Assembly: GCF_019443445.1 (NCBI RefSeq) | Contig: NZ_CP080378.1 | Span: forward strand, 186,001-250,000 | DNA: 64,000 bases | Direction of reading: 5' to 3' | Origin: Massilia sp. PAMC28688 | GTDB lineage: Bacteria > Pseudomonadota > Gammaproteobacteria > Burkholderiales > Burkholderiaceae_D | In this document: positions 28,239 through 34,794 of the stretch, piece by piece | How the letters are laid out: each line of letters opens with the position of its first letter | Position numbering within the stretch: the stretch's first letter is position 1 | Made by a program: the position numbers and the translations under genes | The notes under the pieces: model-generated | Seen by the model: the letters and a program-made list of their open reading frames with translations, nothing else | What the model was told of the DNA's origin: nothing | Databases searched by the model: none

Positions 28239-28790
28239 CTATTTGGCGAATTGCGTCTTGGCCGCTGCCACGCAGCCATCCTTGGCGGCACCGGCGAAGG
28301 CATCACATTTTTCCATCGCCACCTTGAACTCGGCTTCGCGCTTGTCTTCACGCGCATCGGCCCTTGCTTCAATGGCGCGCTTGTCCGCCTTGGCATCGGC
28401 CTGGGCCGCCACCAGGGTGGCCTTGGCCTGGGAAACGCAGACGTCCTTTGGATTGCCGGTCAGTCCTGCGCATTTGACCTTGTCCAGGTCATAGTGTGCC
28501 GACGCGATTTTCATGCGCGAAGCAGTGTAGGCTTTCAGCGTATTCTTGTACAGGGCCGTGGCTTCTTCAACCGTGCGCACCTGCGCCGCCTTCGCTTCTG
28601 CCACACAAATGTCCTTGGGATTGCCGGTAATCAAGTCGCAGCGGGCGCGCGCGACCTTGTAATCGGCCTTGGCACGGTCCTTGGCATGGGTATAGGCAGC
28701 CTTGGCTTCGGCGCTCGGGCCTGCGTGAACGAGGCCGGCACCGGCCAGGGCCAATGCCACCAGGGTGATCTGTAAGCTCGTATGTGTCAT
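28239..28790 (-). CDS. secreted helical protein with three Cys-pair repeats
   Basis: 183 residues from ATG 28790 (GGAG upstream). A signal peptide (LVALALAGAGLVHA) is followed by a charged helical protein containing three copies of a Cys-x8/9-Cys unit: CDLITGNPKDICVAEAKA, CAGLTGNPKDVCVSQAKA and CDAFAGAAKDGCVAAAKT, spaced by ~50-60 residues of Ala/Lys/Asp-rich helix. Each Cys pair probably forms a disulfide in the periplasm. Similar proteins occur in Burkholderiales without known function. A full palindromic site and TACAAC -10 lie immediately upstream, so it is one of the best-supported members of the inferred regulon. Confidence 0.82.
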   Translation of the reverse strand: MTHTSLQITLVALALAGAGLVHAGPSAEAKAAYTHAKDRAKADYKVARARCDLITGNPKDICVAEAKAAQVRTVEEATALYKNTLKAYTASRMKIASAHYDLDKVKCAGLTGNPKDVCVSQAKATLVAAQADAKADKRAIEARADAREDKREAEFKVAMEKCDAFAGAAKDGCVAAAKTQFAK

Positions 28791-28821
28791 GTTGTTCTTC
28801 TCCGTGAAAGGTGCTGTTACC

Positions 28822-28863
28822 GTTGTACGGGATTTGGCCGCTCGTATCTGTACGGTGCCGAAC
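28822..28863 (-). promoter_or_regulatory. promoter with GTRCG-N4-CGYAC site, Cys-repeat protein
   Basis: On the minus strand GTTCGGCACCGTAC (28863-28850), exactly 22 bases, then -10 TACAAC (28827-28822); the leader is about 25 bases. The 14-mer differs by one base from the site before the phospholipase D gene. On the plus strand no -10 is found at the matching distance, so the site points to the minus gene. Confidence 0.75.
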
Positions 28864-28910
28864 ACAAACAATTTTTCAAATGCAACGGCCATTGCCCAGC
28901 CCTGCACTCG

Positions 28911-28963
28911 GTGTGGCAGCGCACAGACCCGGGGGTGGTGCCTGATTATTCTGGACCTACACT
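28911..28963 (+). promoter_or_regulatory. promoter of glycine-zipper lipoprotein: CTACACT -10 and remote palindrome
   Basis: CTACACT at 28957-28963 lies 17 bases before the ATG. A near-match palindrome GTGTGGCAGCGCAC (28911-28924) lies 33 bases before the TACACT hexamer, that is 22 plus 11: one helical turn further than at the other genes. Position -52.5 is less usual for activation, so this site is tentative. Confidence 0.4.
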
Positions 28964-28980
28964 TTTGTCAGGAGAACAAC

Positions 28981-29457
28981 ATGAAATCGACTCACACCTT
29001 CGCCGCCATTGCCCTGGCCGCCAGCGCCCTGCTCACCGGTTGCGCCAGCACGTCAAGCGACCCGTACAACAACGGCTCGTACAACAACGGCGCCTATAAC
29101 AATTCGTCTTCCTCATCCATGGGCTACGGCACCATTGATTCCATCCAGGTCACCCGCGCCGGCGGCAATGCCAGCGGCGCCGGTGCGGTCGTTGGCGGCG
29201 TGGTGGGCGCCCTGGTCGGCAGCCAGATCGGCAGCGGCAGTGGCCGTACGGCTGCGACCGTGGCCGGCGCCGTGGGCGGCGCGGCGATTGGCAACAATGT
29301 GGAAGCGAACCGCGCCGCCAACAATGGCCGCGACATGTACCAGATCGGCATCCGCCTCGATAATGGCGACTACCGTACCCTGGTCCAGGACAGTGTCTAT
29401 GACCTGCGCGTGGGCAACCGCGTGCGCGTGGTGGACGGCCGTGCCTATCGCTATTAA
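28981..29457 (+). CDS. glycine-zipper 2TM lipoprotein (17-kDa antigen/SlyB-like)
   Basis: 158 residues. Lipobox LLTGC, an Asn/Tyr/Ser-rich low-complexity part (PYNNGSYNNGAYNNSSSS), then a glycine-zipper hairpin (GAGAVVGGVVGALVGSQIG and AATVAGAVGGAAIGNNVE) and a small beta C-terminal domain (YQIGIRLDNGDYRTLVQDS, LRVGNRVRVVDG). This is the layout of SlyB/PcpY and Rickettsia 17-kDa antigen proteins, which sit in the outer membrane and respond to envelope stress. AGGAG lies before the ATG. Confidence 0.9.
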   Translation: MKSTHTFAAIALAASALLTGCASTSSDPYNNGSYNNGAYNNSSSSSMGYGTIDSIQVTRAGGNASGAGAVVGGVVGALVGSQIGSGSGRTAATVAGAVGGAAIGNNVEANRAANNGRDMYQIGIRLDNGDYRTLVQDSVYDLRVGNRVRVVDGRAYRY

Positions 29458-29499
29458 TTGATCGCCGTACAAAGCGAAAAAGTTTACCCCACCTACTAA
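29457..29499 (+). promoter_or_regulatory. possible promoter of the DUF3309 gene with half-site
   Basis: Only the right half (CCGTAC, 29465-29470) of the palindrome is present; TACTAA follows after 23 bases at 29494-29499. The spacing fits, the left half does not. Confidence 0.35.
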
Positions 29500-29520
29500 T
29501 AACAAGAACAGGAGCCCCTC

Positions 29521-29679
29521 ATGGGTATCGGTACCATCCTCCTCATCATTCTCGTGCTCGCCTTGCTGGGCGCGCTGCCGACCTGGAACCACAGCCGCAG
29601 CTGGGGCTACGCCCCGACCGGCATCATCGGTATCCTGGTCGTGGTGCTGCTGATCATGGTGCTCACGGGCAGACTGTAA
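29521..29679 (+). CDS. DUF3309 family small membrane protein
   Basis: 52 residues: MGIGTILLIILVLALLGALP, then a short Trp/His/Ser turn (TWNHSRSWGYAPTG) and a second hydrophobic helix (GIIGILVVVLLIMVL). This is the DUF3309 pattern, a tiny two-helix inner-membrane protein of unknown function that is common next to stress lipoproteins. CAGGAG lies nine bases upstream. It follows the glycine-zipper lipoprotein by 63 bases and is closed by a strong terminator. Confidence 0.88.
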   Translation: MGIGTILLIILVLALLGALPTWNHSRSWGYAPTGIIGILVVVLLIMVLTGRL

Positions 29680-29692
29680 GGGCTTCATCGTG

Positions 29693-29720
29693 ACCGGCGC
29701 CGCGTGCGCCGGTTTTTTTT
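29693..29720 (+). terminator. Rho-independent terminator after DUF3309 gene
   Basis: Stem ACCGGCGC / GCGCCGGT with a five-base loop and a T8 tail, 13 bases after the stop. Confidence 0.93.
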
Positions 29721-29742
29721 CACGCAACAACAAGGAGTTGCC

Positions 29743-30138
29743 ATGCACCAGCCTGTCCAACTTTTTCAGCGCGCCGCACTCGGCATCGGCGCCCTGCTGC
29801 TGTCCTGCACCGCCCACGCCCAGACGACGCCCGCCGTGCAGGAATCCATGCCCGAGGCGCAGCGCGCGCCCGCCGTCATGGCGCGCGACCAGAATACGCC
29901 GGCACCGGTGGCGCGCCAGCAGCGCGCCGAACTGGCCAAGGGCGACCCGGCGCGCTGGTATCAGGAAGACGAGACCATGGCTGAACGCATGCGCACCATG
30001 CGCAAGGACATTGCCGCCGGCCTGCAGGAAAATCTGGGCGCCTGCCGCTCCCGCCCCGCAGCCGAGCGCAGCGCCTGCATGCGCGACGCGCGCGCCACCT
30101 ACCGGCAGGAAATGGCTGACGTGGGCCGCATGCGCTGA
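29743..30138 (+). CDS. small secreted protein of unknown function
   Basis: 131 residues from ATG 29743, with AAGGAG seven bases upstream and located right after a terminator. A signal peptide (LGIGALLLSCTAHA, cleavage before QTTPA) precedes a charged mature part with a possible disulfide between Cys in NLGACRSRP and Cys in SACMRDARATYRQEM; that CR(x)nACMxDARATYRxEM pattern recurs in small periplasmic proteins of Burkholderiales. No function is known to me. It must have its own promoter inside or before the terminator region. Confidence 0.72.
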   Translation: MHQPVQLFQRAALGIGALLLSCTAHAQTTPAVQESMPEAQRAPAVMARDQNTPAPVARQQRAELAKGDPARWYQEDETMAERMRTMRKDIAAGLQENLGACRSRPAAERSACMRDARATYRQEMADVGRMR

Positions 30139-30171
30139 GGCAGCGACCGGGCGCAGCTTGTCCGGCGCCCT

Positions 30172-31302
30172 TTACTGCACCGGCGGCAGCTCGTGCACGA
30201 CCACCGCCGTATCCTCGGCCACATGCTGCAGCCACAGCGCGCTCTTGAGCGCGCGCATGGCATCGCCATAGCCCTGGTCCCAGCGCCACGCGATGGAACC
30301 CCTGGAAAAATTGATGTCCTTGGCCGCCATATGCCAGTCGCGCCCGCTATAAGGCAGGCGCACGATGTGCAAAGTGGCGTCGCAGCCCAGCGCCAGCAAT
30401 TCCTGCTCGTCCTGCTCGGTGCGGCTGTCCGGGGGCAGGCGCGCATACAGTTCGCGCAGCTTGCGCTGCATGGTATGGGTGACAGTGTAGTCGTCGATAT
30501 GGCGCTGCGAGCGCGACGCGAAGGTGACATCCTTCAAGCGTGTGCGCACCTCTTCCATGCTGACAGGCTCCAGCCCGTCGGCGCTCCACAGGTCGACCAT
30601 GAAGCACAGGGTATCGCCGCTGGGCAGCTCATTGAGGACCGATTCGAGCGGCGTGTTCGAGTACAGGCCGCCGTCCCAGTACAGCTCGCCGTCGATGCGG
30701 ACCCCGGCAAAACCCGGCGGCAGGCTGCCGCTGGCTCGGACGTGATCGGCGCACAAGGTGCCGGTGCGGCTGTCAAAATGGGCCAGCTCGCCCGTGCGCA
30801 CATTGACGGCGTTGACGGTGAGGCGGATATCCTTGTCCTGGTTCAGGTAATCAAAGTCCACCAGCTCTTCCAGCGTGGTATTGAGCGGGCAGGTGTCATA
30901 GAACGATGCCTGTTCCGGCGCCACGTCCATCCCGAAGGGGAAACCGCTGAACAGGCGCGGGGCGAAAAATCCCGGTGCGCCGCGCACCACGGTATCGATG
31001 GTATTGAACCAGATGTTGGACTGGCGCATGGCGTCGCTGACCCGGCTCATGTCGACATGGTCGGGATGCGACACCCGGTCCCAGAATTGCTTGATCCGTT
31101 GGAGCCGGTGCTCCTGGCGGTTACCGGCAATTAAGGCGGCATTGATGGCGCCAATCGAGGTGCCCACGATCCAGTCAGGCACCAGGTCGTGTTCGTGCAG
31201 GGCCTGGTACACGCCGGCCTGGTAGGCGCCAAGTGCGCCCCCGCCCTGCAGCACCAGCACAATCGGTAATTGCTTCGGATTGAGGTGATTGCTCGTTTTC
31301 AT
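30172..31302 (-). CDS. patatin-like phospholipase
   Basis: 376 residues from ATG 31302. The patatin core is complete: oxyanion loop LQGGGALGAYQAGVYQAL, nucleophile GTSIGAINAALIAGN (Ser) and catalytic Asp in YWDGGLYSNTPLE. The C-terminal third (SRSQRHIDDYTVTHTMQRKL and onward) matches the DUF3734 extension found on many proteobacterial patatins. Such enzymes release fatty acids from phospholipids; no signal peptide is seen, so it acts in the cytoplasm or at the inner membrane. A short signal-free start, weak ribosome site and 165 bases to the next gene leave the regulation open. Confidence 0.9.
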   Translation of the reverse strand: MKTSNHLNPKQLPIVLVLQGGGALGAYQAGVYQALHEHDLVPDWIVGTSIGAINAALIAGNRQEHRLQRIKQFWDRVSHPDHVDMSRVSDAMRQSNIWFNTIDTVVRGAPGFFAPRLFSGFPFGMDVAPEQASFYDTCPLNTTLEELVDFDYLNQDKDIRLTVNAVNVRTGELAHFDSRTGTLCADHVRASGSLPPGFAGVRIDGELYWDGGLYSNTPLESVLNELPSGDTLCFMVDLWSADGLEPVSMEEVRTRLKDVTFASRSQRHIDDYTVTHTMQRKLRELYARLPPDSRTEQDEQELLALGCDATLHIVRLPYSGRDWHMAAKDINFSRGSIAWRWDQGYGDAMRALKSALWLQHVAEDTAVVVHELPPVQ

Positions 31303-31467
31303 GATATTGGTCTTCACAATAAAAAAGACGGCGCCGAACCCGAAGGTTGCGACGCCGCTCAAGCCCCACCATATCCTGCATTATTGTTGCGAGGCCAGGT
31401 CCGTATGCCTGGCGGGGGTAATCAATACAACGCGACACACCAGCAAAGTACGATATCGGGCACCGAT

Positions 31468-31887
31468 CTAGTACGCCGACTTATGGCGGCGATGCTGGAA
31501 GTAATACGCCAGGCCCGCCGCCGCCGCGGCCATCACGCCCATGGCAGGCTTGACCAAACCGCGCTGGCGCAAAAAGCCCAGCGCCGTGACTGCGTACGGC
31601 ATGACCGTGGCGACATTGATGCCGGTGGGGCGCAAGATGTTGTCGACCCGGCTGCGGATGGCAAAGGCAGCATGGTCCACAGCATTGTGGAACAAGGTTT
31701 CCGGCCGCGCGCCCTGCTTGATGGCTGCCTTGGCGCGGACAATGCCGACCCGGTAAAAGTCACCCTGCCGCTTGAGGCGCGCCTTGCAGGCCTCGTACGA
31801 CTCTTCCTTGCCCTGCTCTTTCACGGGCACGGTCGCGGCCACCGGTGCGGTTTCCTTGTCGAGGCCGATGATCTTCTTTTCTTCCAT
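31468..31887 (-). CDS. small membrane-anchored protein, last gene of YqjD/YqjE operon
   Basis: 139 residues. A soluble charged N-terminal part (KEESYEACKARLKRQGDFYR) is followed by a hydrophobic helix near the C-terminus (PAMGVMAAAAAGLAYYF) and a basic tail HRRHKSAY. By position after YqjD and YqjE it corresponds to YqjK-like genes, though it is longer than E. coli YqjK and the similarity is weak. It starts 18 bases after yqjE. The role is unknown; the C-tail anchor suggests attachment to the inner membrane. Confidence 0.7.
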   Translation of the reverse strand: MEEKKIIGLDKETAPVAATVPVKEQGKEESYEACKARLKRQGDFYRVGIVRAKAAIKQGARPETLFHNAVDHAAFAIRSRVDNILRPTGINVATVMPYAVTALGFLRQRGLVKPAMGVMAAAAAGLAYYFQHRRHKSAY

Positions 31888-31905
31888 ATTTCTCCCCTTT
31901 GCCCG

Positions 31906-32292
31906 TTACAGAAGCATGTCGCGGTCGTTCTTGAGTTCGCTCATCGTTTCAGGGAAGGCCAGCTTGCCTTCCTTGAGCATGGCCTTGGCCTTGAAGCCGA
32001 GGAATGCCGTGATGGCGACGAACACTAGGAACATGACCAAAAGGATCTTCCACCCCATGGCTGGCCACGCAAGCGCGACAATCATCGCAGTTCCGTAGGC
32101 GATTGCGAACCAGCTGCACAGTACTGCCAGCACGGCAATGACGAGCAGCGAGATCACATGGTTGCGCACTTCGGTCAGCTCGAGGGCGGCCAGTTCGAGC
32201 CGCGACACGAGCAATCCGAATACGTTTTTAGCCAGGCCGGTCAGGCCGCCCATGAGGCCGGGGCCATGCACTGTTGCAGTCGATTTGTCCAT
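31906..32292 (-). CDS. yqjE: YqjE family (holin-like superfamily III) membrane protein
   Basis: 128 residues with two strong membrane helices (ISLLVIAVLAVLCSWFAIAY and GWKILLVMFLVFVAITAFL) between amphipathic ends. Start LTGLAKNVFGLLVSRLELAALEL is typical of YqjE. The family is abundant in stationary phase, binds membranes and has no proven activity; it is annotated as holin-like only by fold. It sits in the YqjD-YqjE-YqjK order known from E. coli, 18 bases after the YqjD gene. Confidence 0.85.
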   Translation of the reverse strand: MDKSTATVHGPGLMGGLTGLAKNVFGLLVSRLELAALELTEVRNHVISLLVIAVLAVLCSWFAIAYGTAMIVALAWPAMGWKILLVMFLVFVAITAFLGFKAKAMLKEGKLAFPETMSELKNDRDMLL

Positions 32293-32310
32293 GGCTTTCC
32301 CCGGCTCAGA

Positions 32311-32646
32311 TTATTTACGGCCCAGGATCACGCCGACCAGCAGGCCGACGCCGGCAGCAGCGGCGACCGTGCGCCATGGGTTGTCCTTGACGTAGACATC
32401 GGCGCTGTGGGCCAGTTCCTTGCCCTTGACGACAGCCTGGCCCTGGACTGCGGAAGCCTTGCCCAGTGCCACGTCCAGCATCTGCATGCCGCGGCCGCGC
32501 ATCTCTTCGGCCTTCTCGCCCGTCAGGGCGGCCGCTGCCGTCAGCAGGGTCTGGGCATCCTTGACCAGGGTCTTGACGTCGGTTTGCACGGCATTCATGT
32601 TGCCGTTCAGGTTGCCATTGGTGCGGGTGGTGGTGGTATCTAACAT
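32311..32646 (-). CDS. yqjD: YqjD/ElaB family ribosome-associated membrane protein
   Basis: 111 residues: a helical soluble part (DVKTLVKDAQTLLTAAAAL, SAVQGQAVVKGKELAHSADVYVKDNPWR) and one C-terminal membrane helix (TVAAAAGVGLLVGVILGRK). This DUF883 layout is that of YqjD, ElaB and YgaM, which are sigma-S induced and bind stationary-phase ribosomes to the inner membrane. The VKDNPWRTVAAAAGVGLLVG motif is diagnostic. It is 55 bases after the ferritin-like gene in the same operon. Confidence 0.88.
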   Translation of the reverse strand: MLDTTTTRTNGNLNGNMNAVQTDVKTLVKDAQTLLTAAAALTGEKAEEMRGRGMQMLDVALGKASAVQGQAVVKGKELAHSADVYVKDNPWRTVAAAAGVGLLVGVILGRK

Positions 32647-32701
32647 GGGAATTCTCCTGGTGGTTAATTAAAATGTGGTCTTGCGCTATGGTGGGTACTG
32701 C

Positions 32702-33238
32702 TTACTTGTCGAGAAGATCGCGCATGTCGTCAGCGTGTTCTTCTTCAACAGCCATGATCCGCACCAGCATGTGCTTGGTGGTGGGATCCTTGTCGCCAAT
32801 GGCGGCAATCATCTGGCGGTAGGACTCGATGGCCACGCGCTCGGCAATGAGGTTGGCGCGGATCATCGAAGGCACATCCGTCGATTCGTCGTATTCGGCA
32901 TGGCTGCGGGCCGTCAGCGTGGCCGGATTGAAATTGGGCGAGCCATTGAGCTGCACAATGCGTTCGGCAATGTCATCGGCGTGCTCCTGCTCCTGCTGGG
33001 CGTGCTCGAGGAACTCGGCCTTGACGGCCGCATTATTGCGCCCGCTGACCGTGTAGTAATGACGCTTGTAGCGCAGCACGCACAGCAGCTCGGTTGCCAG
33101 GGCGTCATTGAGCATGCGGATCACGGCCTCGCGGTCGGCCTGGTAGCCGTCGGTCACGGCGCCGTCGTCGAGATTGGCAGCCGCTTCGCGGATTGCCTTG
33201 ACGTCGAAGCCGTGGCCCAGTTGGTTCATGTCTTCCAT
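32702..33238 (-). CDS. ferritin-like (bacterioferritin/Dps-like) protein
   Basis: 178 residues from ATG 33238 (AAGGAAG upstream). It is a four-helix bundle with carboxylate/histidine iron ligands in ALATELLCVLRYKRHYY, EFLEHAQQEQEHADDIAERI, ANLIAERVAIESYRQMI and RIMAVEEEHADDMRDLL (two ExxH motifs). It resembles bacterioferritins without the haem-binding Met pattern and Dps-like proteins that store iron and remove peroxide. Third gene of the operon beginning at 34611; iron storage in this stress operon fits oxidative protection. Confidence 0.87.
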   Translation of the reverse strand: MEDMNQLGHGFDVKAIREAAANLDDGAVTDGYQADREAVIRMLNDALATELLCVLRYKRHYYTVSGRNNAAVKAEFLEHAQQEQEHADDIAERIVQLNGSPNFNPATLTARSHAEYDESTDVPSMIRANLIAERVAIESYRQMIAAIGDKDPTTKHMLVRIMAVEEEHADDMRDLLDK

Positions 33239-33253
33239 AATCTTCCTTGTCGG

Positions 33254-34165
33254 TTAGCGCGGAGCGATCGGGCTGCCTGCGTTGGACAGCACAATTTCAA
33301 CGCGGCGATTGATCTGGCGATTGCCCGGCGTGTCATTGCTGGCGACCGGATACATTTCGCCATACCCTTTCATGGCTACCCGTTCCGGTGCCACGCCCAT
33401 GCCCAGCAAGGCATTGCGCACGGACGCGGCACGTTTCTCGGACAATTCCTGGTTGTAGGCATTCGAGCCCACGCTGTCGGTAAACCCTTCGACCAGCACG
33501 GTGCGCTCCGGGTTCTGTGCCAATGCATCGGCCAGCTTGCGCAGATTGGCCATGCCGGCATGCGTGAGCGTGGCCTGGCCGGTGGCAAACAGGACGTCGC
33601 CAATGGTGATGATCATGCCGCGATCCGTCTTTTTCGCTTGCAGGTCCACCATCATCGCTTCCAGCGCGGCGGCGCGGGCCTGGGCTTCGCGGGTGCGCGC
33701 CTCGGCATCGGCGGCCTGGCGCTGGGCATCGGCGGCGGCATTTTGCGCGGCTGCGGCCTGGGCCTGGGCGGCCTCAGCCTGGGCGCGGGCACGGTCAGCC
33801 TCGGCGGTGCGGGCCGCCAGGCGTACCTGGTCGCGCTCCTTGCCGGCGTTGGCAATCTCGGCCTCGGCAGCCTTTTGCTGCGCCACGGCCCGTGCGGTGG
33901 CAATCTTTTGCTTGGCGATATAGGCCAGCTTGTCGATATCGGCCAGGCTGTCATTGCGCGCTGCCGCGGCGTTGGCCAGTTCCAGCGCCTCGCTGGCAGC
34001 CTTGAATTCCATCGGTGCCAGGCTCGACACCTGCGGCGCGTTGTTGGCGGCGATGAAGTCGCCGCGGGCCTGGTCCAGCAGCGGCGTGGTGGTGGGCATG
34101 GACGAGCAGGCGCCGAGCGCCAGGGCAGTAGCCAGTACGGCCGACTTGAGCATCATTGATTTCAT
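33254..34165 (-). CDS. OmpA-family lipoprotein with DUF4398 and coiled coil
   Basis: 303 residues. Lipobox LALGACS; DUF4398 region (SLAPMEFKAASEALELANAA, NDSLADIDKLAYIAKQKIATA); a long Ala/Gln/Glu-rich coiled coil (~95-175) ; then OmpA peptidoglycan-binding domain (VLFATGQATLTHAGMANL, VLVEGFTDSVGSNAYNQELS, NRQINRRVEIVL). It should bridge outer membrane and peptidoglycan over a long coiled-coil spacer. It follows the shorter DUF4398 lipoprotein by 59 bases and precedes the ferritin-like gene by 15. Confidence 0.9.
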   Translation of the reverse strand: MKSMMLKSAVLATALALGACSSMPTTTPLLDQARGDFIAANNAPQVSSLAPMEFKAASEALELANAAAARNDSLADIDKLAYIAKQKIATARAVAQQKAAEAEIANAGKERDQVRLAARTAEADRARAQAEAAQAQAAAAQNAAADAQRQAADAEARTREAQARAAALEAMMVDLQAKKTDRGMIITIGDVLFATGQATLTHAGMANLRKLADALAQNPERTVLVEGFTDSVGSNAYNQELSEKRAASVRNALLGMGVAPERVAMKGYGEMYPVASNDTPGNRQINRRVEIVLSNAGSPIAPR

Positions 34166-34224
34166 GGTCTATCCTTTTTCTTGTGTTTTGTTGCGGCACC
34201 GGCGCTCACGCCGTGGGCAGGGTC

Positions 34225-34611
34225 TTATTTGGTGTTGGCGCGGTCAAGTTCCTCGCGCAGCACCCGCAAGTCGTTATTGAGCGCATCGGCAGCGGCAGTG
34301 GCCTTGGCCGAGCGCGACTTGCTCTGCGCCAGCCGGGCATCAGCCTGGGCCTGGGCGGCAAGGTCACGCGCCAGGGTGTAGTCGCGGGCCGCCAGGGCGG
34401 CGTTGGCGCGTACCATCTTTTCGCGCGCTGCATTGATTTCCATCGGGGCCAGCTCGGCGGCGCCGGCACTGACGGCGTTTTCCACGGCATTCCTGGTCAC
34501 CGCCACATCGGCCGTGGCAGGCGCCTTTTCGGGACTGGTGCAGGCTGCCAGCGCAAGCACGGCACCGGCACAGGCCAGACGGCTCAGCTGCGTCAGAGTT
34601 GGATGGGTCAT
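34225..34611 (-). CDS. DUF4398 lipoprotein, first gene of envelope-stress operon
   Basis: 128 residues from ATG 34611 with AGGAGA seven bases upstream. Lipobox ALAAC, then one DUF4398 unit: ELAPMEINAAREKMVRANAA, DYTLARDLAAQAQADARLAQ and a helical C-terminus. It is a short paralogue of the next gene without its OmpA domain. The promoter upstream (palindrome plus TATAAC) should drive this gene and the five that follow (to 31468), with gaps of 59, 15, 55, 18 and 18 bases. Confidence 0.88.
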   Translation of the reverse strand: MTHPTLTQLSRLACAGAVLALAACTSPEKAPATADVAVTRNAVENAVSAGAAELAPMEINAAREKMVRANAALAARDYTLARDLAAQAQADARLAQSKSRSAKATAAADALNNDLRVLREELDRANTK

Positions 34612-34647
34612 TATTGTTTCTCCTGGTGTGAATGATCTCGTGTTAAC

Positions 34648-34689
34648 GTTATATGCTGATTCTTTAACAATATCCGTACGCTGGCGCAC
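34648..34689 (-). promoter_or_regulatory. promoter with GTRCG-N4-CGYAC site, DUF4398-OmpA-ferritin-YqjD-YqjE operon
   Basis: On the minus strand GTGCGCCAGCGTAC (34689-34676), exactly 22 bases, then a good -10 TATAAC (34653-34648). The leader is about 30 bases. It faces away from the AsmA promoter, whose own palindrome starts 36 bases on the other side. Confidence 0.8.
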
Positions 34690-34725
34690 ATAGTTCCCGG
34701 ATCCGGAAATGCAGCGCCGCCGTGG

Positions 34726-34767
34726 GTGCGGCAGCGCACGAAAAGGGGCCAGGCATCGGTCTACACT
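34726..34767 (+). promoter_or_regulatory. promoter with GTRCG-N4-CGYAC site, asmA-like gene
   Basis: GTGCGGCAGCGCAC (34726-34739, perfect 5-bp arms), exactly 22 bases, then TACACT (34762-34767, within CTACACT). The ATG follows 28 bases later. Confidence 0.8.
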
Positions 34768-34794
34768 GGCCTCACATTGTTAACAGGGATACCC

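Noticed and set aside
31420..31461. GTACG-ATAT-CGGGC upstream of the patatin gene
   Set aside because: Only one half matches and no acceptable -10 lies at 22-23 bases on the minus strand.
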